Shown here piece after piece: positions 8,495 through 16,409 of a stretch of 50,242 nucleotides of DNA (within the stretch, counting starts at the first letter, position 1; each line of letters opens with the position of its first letter). The stretch is from the NCBI GenBank assembly GCA_015655195.1, contig JAATFM010000266.1:1-50242 (forward strand), read 5' to 3'. Position numbers and translations under genes: made by a program. The notes below the pieces were generated by a model. The model had not been told where the DNA came from. It made no database searches and was given only the letters and a program-made list of their open reading frames with translations. This DNA is from Terriglobales bacterium. GTDB taxonomy: Bacteria; Acidobacteriota; Terriglobia; Terriglobales; Acidobacteriaceae.

Positions 8495-10486
8495 ATGTCC
8501 CATAGGTTTTTCCCCGCATTTGTGTGCGCGTGTCTCTTATCTGCCTGCGCGGCGGATTTACTTTCGGCCCAAACTGCGAAGCTGAGCGCGAATGGCGGCA
8601 GCATTACGAATGCGCAAATCACAGCGGAGTGGCAGGCGCAAGGCAATCACCCGGCCGGCCTTCTGGTGCGCGGCGAAGGCGGCTCGATTGCTCTTGACGG
8701 CCCATTCGCGGTTGCCATCCGAAATCGCGACATACTGAACGCATCGGGCCTTGTGCCTGAGGACGCGCCGAGCATCGAGCAACTCAAGTCTGTTCCTGGT
8801 GCTGCCCGGCGCTCCGATGGACTGCCCGGCGTTGCCGTGCATTACCGGCTTGCCGACCCCGCGGGCGAGTTCGATGCGGAGTGGTCGCTGATTCTGCGCG
8901 AAGGATCGAATTACCTGCGACAGTCGCTGACGATTACAGCCGGTGACAAGCCGGTCCGCATCACGGATGTCCGGATGATTGACGTTCATGCGCCAGGCAT
9001 TGCGGTTGCAGGCACGGTGCATGGCTCTCCGCTCGTGGTGAGCAAAGGTCATGCAGAGTTTTTCCTTGGCTTTGAACAGCCGCTCAGCGAGTCGAGCGCC
9101 GTTGCCGGCCACGGCGTCAGCGATCTGACGATTGCAGCGCCTCTCGGCGCACATCAATCCGTCACATATTCGGCGGTGATTGGCATCGCCCGCCAAGGGC
9201 AACTGCGCCGCGACTTTCTTACGTACCTTGAACGCGAGCGAGCGCATCCCTACCGCACCTTTCTGCACTACAACAGTTGGTTCGACATCGGTTTCTTCAC
9301 GCCCTACACGCAGCAGGATGCGGTCAACCGCATTCACGCGATTGGCGAGGAGCTGCATGTGAAGCGCGGCGTAACGCTCGACTCGTACCTCTTCGACGAT
9401 GGCTGGGACGACCACAACGATCTATGGCGCATCCGCAGCGACTTCAAGGATGGCTTTGCGCCGCTGCAACAGGCCGCTGCGGAGTATGGCACCGCACCCG
9501 GCATCTGGCTTTCGCCGTGGGGCGGCTACGGCAAGCCGAAGGACGAGCGCGTTGCCACGGCGAAGCGCGACGGCTACGAACTGGCCGGCGGTCTGCTGGC
9601 GCTCTCCGGCCCGAAATACTATGCGCGCTTTCATGAGGCCGTCACCGAACTGGTTACAAAATACGGCATCAACCAGTTCAAGCTCGATGGCACGGGCAAT
9701 GCGGACACTGTCGTGAAAGGCAGCCAGTTCTCTAGCGACTTTGACGCGGCAATTCACCTCATAGGCGACGTGCGCCGGCTCAAGCCCGATCTCTACATCA
9801 ATCTGACCACAGGCACATGGCCCTCGCCTTTCTGGCTCATGTATGCGGATTCCATCTGGCGCGGCGGCTACGACATGGAGCACGAAGGCGTGGGCACGGA
9901 CCGCGAGCGGTGGATTACCTACCGCGATGCCGACACCTACGACGAGGTGGTGAAACAAGGGCCGCTCTATCCGCTGAACTCGCTCATGCTGCACGGCATT
10001 GTCTACGCGCAGAAGGCGCCGCATCTCTCCACCGATCCCGGCAACGATTTCGCGAATGAAGTCCATAGCTACTTTGGCACCGGGACGCAGTTGCAGGAGC
10101 TTTACATCACGCCTTCGCTGCTGACAAGCGCGAACTGGGACACGCTGGCCGAAGCGGCGAAGTGGTCGCGCACCAATGCCGCCACGCTGCGGGACACGCA
10201 CTGGGTTGGCGGCGATCCGCGCTGGCTGGCCGTTTATGGATGGGCGGCATGGTCGCCGGAAAAAGGCATTCTGACACTGCGCAATCCGAGCGACAAGCCG
10301 CAGTCGATTACGCTGGATGCGGCGCAGGCTTTTGAGCTGCCCGCAGGCGCGACGCAACGCTATAAAGCGCACAGCCCGTGGGCTGCGGACGCATCGCAGC
10401 CGGCCATCGAGCTCCGTGCGGGCCAGCCGCATACTTTTTCTCTTCAACCGTTCCAGGTGCTTACATTGGAGGCGCTGCCGCAGTGA
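8495..10486 (+). CDS. Exported GH36-like (clan GH-D) glycoside hydrolase, possible lipoprotein
   Basis: 663 residues. AAGGAG at 8484-8489 precedes the ATG. The N-terminus is a signal peptide containing L-S-A-C, a good lipobox, followed by L-S-A-Q; it could be a lipoprotein or be cut after Q. Residues about 30-240 look like a beta-sandwich, then a TIM barrel begins with H-Y-N-S-W-F-D and F-D-D-G-W-D-D. F-K-L-D-G with Asp398 fits the clan GH-D nucleophile, and W-R-G-G-Y-D-M-E-H-E further on may supply the acid/base. A small C-terminal beta domain follows. The fold points to an alpha-galactosidase-like enzyme, but the subfamily and substrate are not clear to me. Its stop overlaps the start of the beta-galactosidase gene, so both probably act on the same galactose-containing glycan in the periplasm. 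Confidence 0.75.
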   Translation: MSHRFFPAFVCACLLSACAADLLSAQTAKLSANGGSITNAQITAEWQAQGNHPAGLLVRGEGGSIALDGPFAVAIRNRDILNASGLVPEDAPSIEQLKSVPGAARRSDGLPGVAVHYRLADPAGEFDAEWSLILREGSNYLRQSLTITAGDKPVRITDVRMIDVHAPGIAVAGTVHGSPLVVSKGHAEFFLGFEQPLSESSAVAGHGVSDLTIAAPLGAHQSVTYSAVIGIARQGQLRRDFLTYLERERAHPYRTFLHYNSWFDIGFFTPYTQQDAVNRIHAIGEELHVKRGVTLDSYLFDDGWDDHNDLWRIRSDFKDGFAPLQQAAAEYGTAPGIWLSPWGGYGKPKDERVATAKRDGYELAGGLLALSGPKYYARFHEAVTELVTKYGINQFKLDGTGNADTVVKGSQFSSDFDAAIHLIGDVRRLKPDLYINLTTGTWPSPFWLMYADSIWRGGYDMEHEGVGTDRERWITYRDADTYDEVVKQGPLYPLNSLMLHGIVYAQKAPHLSTDPGNDFANEVHSYFGTGTQLQELYITPSLLTSANWDTLAEAAKWSRTNAATLRDTHWVGGDPRWLAVYGWAAWSPEKGILTLRNPSDKPQSITLDAAQAFELPAGATQRYKAHSPWAADASQPAIELRAGQPHTFSLQPFQVLTLEALPQ

Positions 10487-12321
10487 ATAAACACGCCGTA
10501 ACTCTTCTTACTTCTCTTGCGATTCTGGCCGGCGCGACCGACCTGCACGCGCAAACTGCGCCATCGGATCACATTCTGCATCCCGCCGGCGACCACTTCG
10601 AGTTGGACGGCCAGCGGGTGCAGATTATCTCTGGCGCCATTCATTATGCCCGTGTGCCGCGGGCCTACTGGCGCGACCGGCTGAAAAAGGCGAAGGCGAT
10701 GGGGCTCAACACGATTGAGACTTACGTCTTCTGGAATTTGCACGACGCTGGACCAGACTCTGGGCCGGGTCGCTACGATTTCAGCGGCCAGAATGATGTG
10801 GCCGAGTTCATCCGCGAGGCGCAGCAGGAGGGGCTGTACGTCATCCTGCGCCCTGGGCCGTATGTCTGCGCGGAGTGGGAGTTCGGCGGCTATCCGGCGT
10901 GGCTGTTGAAGGACCCGAACATCAAGGTTCGCACCTCGGCCCCGGCATTTATCGCGGCGGCCAGCCTATGGCTGCACCGGCTGGGCCAGGAGCTGGCTCC
11001 ACTCCAAAGCGGCAACGGCGGTCCGATCATTGCTACGCAAGTAGAGAACGAATACGGCTCCTTTGGTTCCGATCATGCCTACATGGAACAGATTCACAAG
11101 ATCCTACTCGACTCCGGATTTACTCGGTCGATGCTCTACACCGCAGACGGCGCCGACGTGCTGCCGAATGGCTCCCTGCCCGAACTGCCTGCGGTCATCA
11201 ACTTCGGAACCGGCAGCGCCAAGGCGGAGTTCGCCAAGCTGGAAAAGCTGCGCCCGACGGGACCGCGCATGTCCGGCGAGTACTGGGCCGGATGGTTCGA
11301 CCACTGGGGCGAAAAGCACCACACGGCGGACGCCAAGCTGGAAGCGGGCGAACTAAAGTGGATGCTGACTCAGGGCTACTCGGTGAATCTCTACATGTTC
11401 CACGGCGGCACCAGCTTCGGATGGATGAACGGCGCCAACACGAGCGGCAAAGAGTACCAGCCGACCGTTACCAGCTACGACTACGACGCGCCGGTGAGTG
11501 AGAGCGGTGAGCTGACGCCCAAGTATTTTCTCCTGCGCGATGCCATCCAACAGGCGACCGGCAAGCAGCCGCCTGCGCCGCCTGTGGCGATTCCGGCCCG
11601 CGCCTTCGCGAGCGTTCCTCTCGTAAGCTCCGCGCCGCTCTTCAACACGCTGCCAAAGCCGATCCAGTCCAACGAAATTCAATCGATGGAGGCGCTCGGC
11701 CAAGGCTACGGATACATCCTCTACAGGACCACTATCGATGCCGCGCAATCCGGCGAGCTGAAACTGGACGAGTTGCACAGCTACGCGCAGGTGTATCTCG
11801 ACGGAAAGCTGGCTGGTACGCTGGACCGCCGGCTCGCGCAATCCGCGCTTACTCTGACAATTCCGCATGACCGCACGCGGCTCGACATCCTTGTCGAAAA
11901 TACCGGGCGCGTCAACTTCGGGCATCAGTTCCCGATGGAGCGCGCCGGCATCACGCATCAGGTCACGCTGGCGGGCAAGCCGCTGGAAGGCTGGTCCATT
12001 TATCCGCTGCCCATGCAACAAACCGACCAGCTGCCTTTTGCGAAAGCAGCCTGCGAGGGAGCCTGCTTCTACGAAGGCGACTTCGATGTCGATCATCCGG
12101 CCGATACATTTCTCGATACGCGCGGACTGGGCAAAGGCATGGTGTGGGTTAACGGCACGCCACTGGGCCGCTTCTGGAAGATCGGCCCGCAAGGTGCGCT
12201 CTATCTGCCTGCGCCGTTCCTGAAGGCCGGGCGCAACCGCATCGTTGTCTTTGACCTTGAAGGAAAAGCTAACCCGACGCTCTCTTTCTCAGATAAGCCC
12301 ATCCTCGATCTTCGCCAATAG
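10483..12321 (+). CDS. Beta-galactosidase, GH35 family, exported
   Basis: 612 residues from GTG 10483, which overlaps the upstream stop as GTGA; GGAGG at 10468-10472 supports it. A signal peptide with likely cleavage after L-H-A-Q follows. The TIM barrel has the GH35 signatures: R-P-G-P-Y-V-C-A-E-W-E, the acid/base Glu190 in V-E-N-E-Y-G-S, the nucleophile Glu266 in M-S-G-E-Y-W-A-G-W-F-D-H-W-G, and Y-M-F-H-G-G-T-S-F-G-W-M-N-G. Beta-sandwich domains complete the protein. GH35 enzymes release terminal beta-linked galactose from oligo- and polysaccharides. It is coupled to the GH36-like gene, suggesting combined removal of alpha- and beta-galactosyl (or related) groups from plant polysaccharide. 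Confidence 0.95.
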   Translation: MNKHAVTLLTSLAILAGATDLHAQTAPSDHILHPAGDHFELDGQRVQIISGAIHYARVPRAYWRDRLKKAKAMGLNTIETYVFWNLHDAGPDSGPGRYDFSGQNDVAEFIREAQQEGLYVILRPGPYVCAEWEFGGYPAWLLKDPNIKVRTSAPAFIAAASLWLHRLGQELAPLQSGNGGPIIATQVENEYGSFGSDHAYMEQIHKILLDSGFTRSMLYTADGADVLPNGSLPELPAVINFGTGSAKAEFAKLEKLRPTGPRMSGEYWAGWFDHWGEKHHTADAKLEAGELKWMLTQGYSVNLYMFHGGTSFGWMNGANTSGKEYQPTVTSYDYDAPVSESGELTPKYFLLRDAIQQATGKQPPAPPVAIPARAFASVPLVSSAPLFNTLPKPIQSNEIQSMEALGQGYGYILYRTTIDAAQSGELKLDELHSYAQVYLDGKLAGTLDRRLAQSALTLTIPHDRTRLDILVENTGRVNFGHQFPMERAGITHQVTLAGKPLEGWSIYPLPMQQTDQLPFAKAACEGACFYEGDFDVDHPADTFLDTRGLGKGMVWVNGTPLGRFWKIGPQGALYLPAPFLKAGRNRIVVFDLEGKANPTLSFSDKPILDLRQ

Positions 12322-12439
12322 ACGACAAATCAGAGCGTAGAAGCAGAGGACCCTTGGCCGCTTCGACTAACCATGCGGGTTCCGTAGATCGTTCCACAGC
12401 TTCGCCGCAAACTCCCTCCGCGATACACTGCTCTTAGAA

Positions 12440-12463
12440 GGCCGCCGGCGCTTCGGCCCTTTT
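12440..12463 (+). terminator. Weak hairpin plus T-run after GH35 gene
   Basis: GGCCG (12440-12444) can pair with CGGCC (12454-12458), followed by a short CTTTT tail. The stem is short, so this is only a weak terminator candidate in the 218-bp gap before cutC. Confidence 0.3.
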
Positions 12464-12539
12464 GCACTAAAAATTATTTTCCCGGATCGCCCGCCGCGGG
12501 ACGGCGAACGGCCTGGGTCAAGGAATCGGCCCCAGCACC

Positions 12540-13304
12540 ATGCTGCTTGAAGTTTGCGTTGACTCTCTCGACTCCGCTTTGTCCGCCCAGGCCGGCGGCG
12601 CGGATCGCATTGAGCTTTGCTCCTCGCTGCGCGACGGTGGTGTTACGCCGAGTGCCGGATTGATCCGCGCGGTGCGCACGGCGGTTACGCTGAAGATTTT
12701 CGTGATGATCCGGCCGCGCAGCGGAGATTTCTGCTACACGCCGGGCGAGATTCACACGATGTTCGAGGAGATTCGTGAGGCGCACGCGCTGGGCGCTGAC
12801 GGCGTTGTGCTCGGAGTGCTGACGCCTGAGGGCGATGTGGACACGCATCTGACCGCGGAACTGATCCGCGCGGCACGTCCTATGGAGGTGACTTTTCATC
12901 GCGCCTTCGATCTGGCGCGCGACCTCGATCGCTCGCTCGAAGAGGTGATTGCCGCAGGCGCGGACCGCATTCTTACCTCCGGCGGCGAGAGCGACGTTGT
13001 ACGCGGGACGGCGTGCATTGCGCGGCTCGTGGAGCAGGCGCGCGGTAGAATCGCCATCCTGGCTGGCGGCGGCGTGCGGGAGCACAATGTGCGGGAACTG
13101 GTGCGCGCAACCGGCGTGGAAGAGGTGCATGCCTCGCTACGCACGCGTGTGCCGAGTTCTGCTCGATACCTGAATCCTCGTGTGACGCTCGGTACGCAGG
13201 CGGAAGACTACACGCGGGACGTAGTGCGCGAAAGCGATGTGCGCGAGATGCGGCGGACGCTGGACGCGCTTGCATCGGCTCCGGCACGCACGGTAGCAAA
13301 ATAG
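12540..13304 (+). CDS. cutC: CutC family protein (copper homeostasis protein CutC)
   Basis: 254-residue TIM-barrel protein. The N-terminus L-E-V-C-V-D-S with [13 protein letters not shown] and the block [12 protein letters not shown] are CutC hallmarks, as are T-F-H-R-A-F-D and R-I-L-T-S-G-G. Length is normal for the family. CutC was named for copper tolerance in E. coli, but its biochemical role is uncertain, and in Bacteroidetes and Acidobacteria it is often encoded beside glycan-degradation genes, as here. The ATG has no clear Shine-Dalgarno sequence. It converges on the GlcNAc-kinase-like gene with an 8-bp gap. Confidence 0.92.
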   Translation: MLLEVCVDSLDSALSAQAGGADRIELCSSLRDGGVTPSAGLIRAVRTAVTLKIFVMIRPRSGDFCYTPGEIHTMFEEIREAHALGADGVVLGVLTPEGDVDTHLTAELIRAARPMEVTFHRAFDLARDLDRSLEEVIAAGADRILTSGGESDVVRGTACIARLVEQARGRIAILAGGGVREHNVRELVRATGVEEVHASLRTRVPSSARYLNPRVTLGTQAEDYTRDVVRESDVREMRRTLDALASAPARTVAK

Positions 13305-13312
13305 CGGGCAAT

Positions 13313-14290
13313 TCAGGCTTTCAGACTCCGCGCCTGTCCCGCCGCAATTGCCCGCCATAAGGCGCCGCGCACCGGGTCAGCGGGAGTTTCAAGAAAACGA
13401 ATCGAAGGGTAGCGCTCGCGCAGCGCCTGCTGCATGGCGGCTCGCTCCGCTTCCACGTTGACAAGAATGCTGCCCGCAATTGCTACCGGCGGCAACTCAA
13501 ATACGCCGGCCTCCTGTTCGCTCATCCGGGCAGTTTCCAGCTCGCGCATCCGCTCGACGAGCAGCGAGACGAGATAAGCCAGGTCGCGTCCGCCCTGCGC
13601 GAGAATCCCCGCCGCAACTTCGTCGCCCGCTGCGGCACAGGCCACAACCTCCGGCGCGAACTTCGAGGCATAGCGTGCCGCGTGCTGTGCGTTGGCGAAT
13701 TCGATCAGCGCGTCTTCGCTGGGAAGATTCCACAGCCTTCGCGCGGCCTCAAGCAGCCGGGTAGGCCGCTGCTCGTCGCGCGCCAGAAAGCCGCGCCGCA
13801 GGCCCTCCATGCCGATCCAGTGGCCTGAGCCCTGGTCGGCCAGCATCGGGCCCCATCCGCCAGCGGTAATAATCGCGCCGTCCGCGGCGCGGGCGGCTAC
13901 ATTCGAGCCCGTTCCGGCCAGCACCAGCACGCCGCGCCCACCCTGAAAGGCTGCGTCGAGCGCAATCTCCACATCTCCGACGATGACAAGCTCGCCGCCC
14001 ACGCGCTCCGTAAATTCGCTTCGCAGCCAATCCGTCACTAGCGGGACCGAATCTCCCGAAGTCCCGATGCAGGTGCGCTGCACCTCGCTCATCCGCACGC
14101 CGGTCGCGGCCTCAAGCTCGGCCAACGCCGCGGCGAGATTCTTCTCCGCCACATCCGCGTCTACATTCACGCGCTTGATGGTTCCGGACACGACGCGGCT
14201 CAACTCACGCTCGGCCTGATCCGTCCCAACCTGCGAGAGCAAAAACTCTGCCTTCGATCCGCCGGAATCCACTGCTAGAAAATACGCCAT
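13313..14290 (-). CDS. N-acetylglucosamine kinase-type protein (BadF/BadG/BcrA/BcrD ATPase family)
   Basis: 325-residue ASKHA-fold sugar kinase. The phosphate-1 loop is A-V-D-S-G-G-S-K-A at residues 6-14; L-V-L-A-G-T-G-S-N is phosphate-2-like, and G-G-W-G-P-M-L-A-D-Q-G-S-G-H-W-I-G is the diagnostic block of bacterial and eukaryotic GlcNAc kinases. It should phosphorylate an amino sugar (GlcNAc, GlcN or MurNAc-type) with ATP in the cytoplasm. It lies head-on to cutC and on the same strand as the MetX-like hydrolase, 74 bp downstream of it. The exact sugar cannot be read from the sequence. Confidence 0.85.
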   Translation of the reverse strand: MAYFLAVDSGGSKAEFLLSQVGTDQAERELSRVVSGTIKRVNVDADVAEKNLAAALAELEAATGVRMSEVQRTCIGTSGDSVPLVTDWLRSEFTERVGGELVIVGDVEIALDAAFQGGRGVLVLAGTGSNVAARAADGAIITAGGWGPMLADQGSGHWIGMEGLRRGFLARDEQRPTRLLEAARRLWNLPSEDALIEFANAQHAARYASKFAPEVVACAAAGDEVAAGILAQGGRDLAYLVSLLVERMRELETARMSEQEAGVFELPPVAIAGSILVNVEAERAAMQQALRERYPSIRFLETPADPVRGALWRAIAAGQARSLKA

Positions 14291-14364
14291 TCGCTTTTCT
14301 CAACTCCCAGCGGCCTGCGCCCCATCCTTGCGACTTTTTCTGCCGCAAGGATGGAAACGCGCGC

Positions 14365-15450
14365 CTACTTCGCAGTGCCCGTGGCCAGAAACTCCCGCAC
14401 GCGCTTCGAGACCTCCGCCGCGTCGCAGGACATGATGATATGCGCGCAGCTTCCGTGCGAAACATACGTCGGCGCGCTCAGGGCCGCGGCCCAATCGAGC
14501 GCCGGCTGCGGATTCACCAGATGATCCTCCGCGTTCACAATCACCAGAAAATGCGCCGTTGTCGCTCGCGCTGCCTCGGCAATCGTTCGCCTGCCGATCA
14601 CGTCATGCCGGACGACTGCCTTCAACTGCGCCACGCGGTCGTTAGCGTCGATCGACTGCGGCGCCTCCGTTGTGCGAAGGAACTCCGCAAACTGATCTCG
14701 CGGCGTGTGCTCGTTGCGGAACTCCGGCGTGGTGACAGTAAGCGAGCCAAAGAGATTCGCCAGCTCCAGCGCCGGCTGCTGCGTGTAATGCCCGCCGTGA
14801 AAGTCCGGGTCGGAATCAATCGTTTGCAGCATGATCTCCTTGACCTGCAAATCGTACGCAGTCAGCCGGGGCGTGCCGAGAATCGGCACCGCAAGATCGA
14901 AGAAACCCGGATAGGCCGCCGCCCACACGAATGTCTGCTCGCCGCCCATCGAGAGGCCAAGAACGGCGTGCAGATGCTTGAGGCCCAGCGTCTCCGTCAC
15001 CACGCGATATTCGGCATTCACCATGTCGCGCGTAGTAATTGCAGGAAAATCCGGCCCATGCTGCGTCTCGCTGTTCGAGGGCGAAGAGGAAACTCCGTCG
15101 GCAAGCGCATCGATGGCAATGCCGAAGAACCGGCTCGTGTCGACTAAGCGCCCGGCTGAGTTGCCATCGCCGAAGAGCCCAACCAGATCACCGCTTGTGC
15201 CATAAAGCCACGTCGGCATCAGCACGGCGTTGTCGCGTGCCGCGTTCAGATGCCCGAAGATACGGTAGCCCACGCGGCAGTGCTCGATCACTTGCCCGCT
15301 TTCAAGCGTGCAGCGACCGAGGTCGGCAATCTGCTGCGCCCCGTCTGCCTGCTCTGCCACGCATGCCGCCGAAAATGCCATTCCTGCCGCACAGGCAAGC
15401 CACGCGGCCACACTCCGCTTCCAGCTAAACCAGTCTCGAAACAAAATCAT
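14365..15450 (-). CDS. Exported alpha/beta hydrolase of the homoserine O-acetyltransferase (MetX-like) group
   Basis: 361 residues from the ATG at 15450, preceded on its strand by AGGAGG (complement of 15462-15467). A longer frame back to 15540 would run into rlmH and lacks support. An N-terminal signal peptide (hydrophobic core about residues 14-29) shows export, unlike cytoplasmic MetX. The nucleophile elbow G-L-S-M-G-G places Ser168; Asp309 in N-A-E-D-H and His337 in G-S-C-A-H fit the rest of the triad. True MetX enzymes acetylate homoserine with acetyl-CoA, which is not available in the periplasm, so this is more likely an esterase-type hydrolase of unknown substrate. Confidence 0.8.
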   Translation of the reverse strand: MILFRDWFSWKRSVAAWLACAAGMAFSAACVAEQADGAQQIADLGRCTLESGQVIEHCRVGYRIFGHLNAARDNAVLMPTWLYGTSGDLVGLFGDGNSAGRLVDTSRFFGIAIDALADGVSSSPSNSETQHGPDFPAITTRDMVNAEYRVVTETLGLKHLHAVLGLSMGGEQTFVWAAAYPGFFDLAVPILGTPRLTAYDLQVKEIMLQTIDSDPDFHGGHYTQQPALELANLFGSLTVTTPEFRNEHTPRDQFAEFLRTTEAPQSIDANDRVAQLKAVVRHDVIGRRTIAEAARATTAHFLVIVNAEDHLVNPQPALDWAAALSAPTYVSHGSCAHIIMSCDAAEVSKRVREFLATGTAK

Positions 15451-15493
15451 GCGAGCCCCTTCCTCCTTCTTATAAAGGAAGGCCCCCCCGCTC

Positions 15494-15955
15494 TCAGTGT
15501 CCCGTGTGATACGGATGGCCGGAGAGAATCGTCGAAGCACGGTAAAGCTGCTCGGCCAGTACGGCGCGGGCCAGCGCGTGGGCCAGCGTCATCTTCCCCA
15601 GCGAAAGCACCAGATGCGGCATCGCACCCATCTGATCGCGGGCCGCCTCACTCCAGCCGCTCGCCGGGCCCACCACGAAGAGAATCTCCTGCGTGCTCCG
15701 GTCGCGCAGCGCCCCCGCCCACGCAGCGAAATCCTCCGAGCTCATCTCGCGCCCACGGCTGTCCAGAGCCACCAGAAAGGGTGCGGTCCGACGCTGCTTT
15801 TTCGCCAGGGAATCCCAGAAGGCCGCTTCCGTGGCAAAAACCGCCGTCTCCGCCTGGGCAAAGGAGCCAATTCGCCGCAGCCAGGTCTGGGTTAGCGCCT
15901 CCAGCGGGTCGCCGGCCGGCAGCCGGCTGCCGATATGGGCCAGGATCCAGCGCAT
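15494..15955 (-). CDS. rlmH: 23S rRNA (pseudouridine1915-N3)-methyltransferase RlmH
   Basis: 153 residues, the usual length for this SPOUT-class enzyme, which methylates pseudouridine 1915 in helix 69 of 23S rRNA using S-adenosylmethionine. Family motifs present are V-A-L-D-S-R-G-R-E-M-S-S-E-D-F-A, F-V-V-G-P-A-S-G, and the C-terminal L-S-L-G-K-M-T-L-A-H-x-L-A-R with E-Q-L-Y-R-A-x-x-I-x-x-G-H-P-Y-H. The core loop is F-V-V-G-P rather than the common F-x-I-G-G. In many bacteria nadD, rsfS and rlmH are adjacent; here rlmH is separated from them by a receptor gene on the other strand. Confidence 0.9.
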   Translation of the reverse strand: MRWILAHIGSRLPAGDPLEALTQTWLRRIGSFAQAETAVFATEAAFWDSLAKKQRRTAPFLVALDSRGREMSSEDFAAWAGALRDRSTQEILFVVGPASGWSEAARDQMGAMPHLVLSLGKMTLAHALARAVLAEQLYRASTILSGHPYHTGH

Positions 15956-16409
15956 GAAAAAGAGAATATCGCAGCGGACCTGGCCTGGAGCCGCCTCCAG
16001 GCCAGTCCGAATCGGACACAGAATCCACAGTTTTCTAAAGAAAGCTCCCCTGATCTACTGTTTTGCGTAGGATTACCCAAAAAATAAAGAAATTGTAACA
16101 ATTTGTAAACCATTTGTTTTCTTTCAATAGGGGCGAATTCGAATCCCGATAGTCGTTTGGCATTCCTCATGCAAAGGGATAGAAAACCGAATTGCCTATG
16201 CACGCCTCGGGAGCGCCTGAATTTTATGCGTAGGCGGGCTCAGACAACGGCTATCCAAAGAACCAGAAAGTCGGCGGCGCCAAAAGGCGCCAGAAATTTC
16301 CGCACTTTCATTGCGTTTCGCTCTCCCGGCAGAAACGTTCACTTAGACCCACGGAGCGGTTCTGGCCCACAAGCAAGTCCCGTTCCCACAGAAGTTTGGA
16401 GGAGTTTCC
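15956..16409. other. 454-bp intergenic region between rlmH and TonB-type receptor
   Basis: No gene is supported. The stretch 16060-16130 is clearly AT-rich against a GC-rich background and is likely the promoter zone for the divergent rlmH and receptor genes, though I see no convincing -35/-10 pair. A short hairpin GGCGCC-AAAA-GGCGCC sits at 16276-16291. GGAGGAG at 16398-16404 is the ribosome binding site of the receptor gene. Confidence 0.5.
16276..16291. repeat. Small perfect hairpin in receptor leader region
   Basis: GGCGCCAAAAGGCGCC: 6-bp stem with an AAAA loop, no T-run, 119 bp upstream of the receptor start. It could be an mRNA-leader stem or a protein-binding site; role unknown. Confidence 0.4.
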
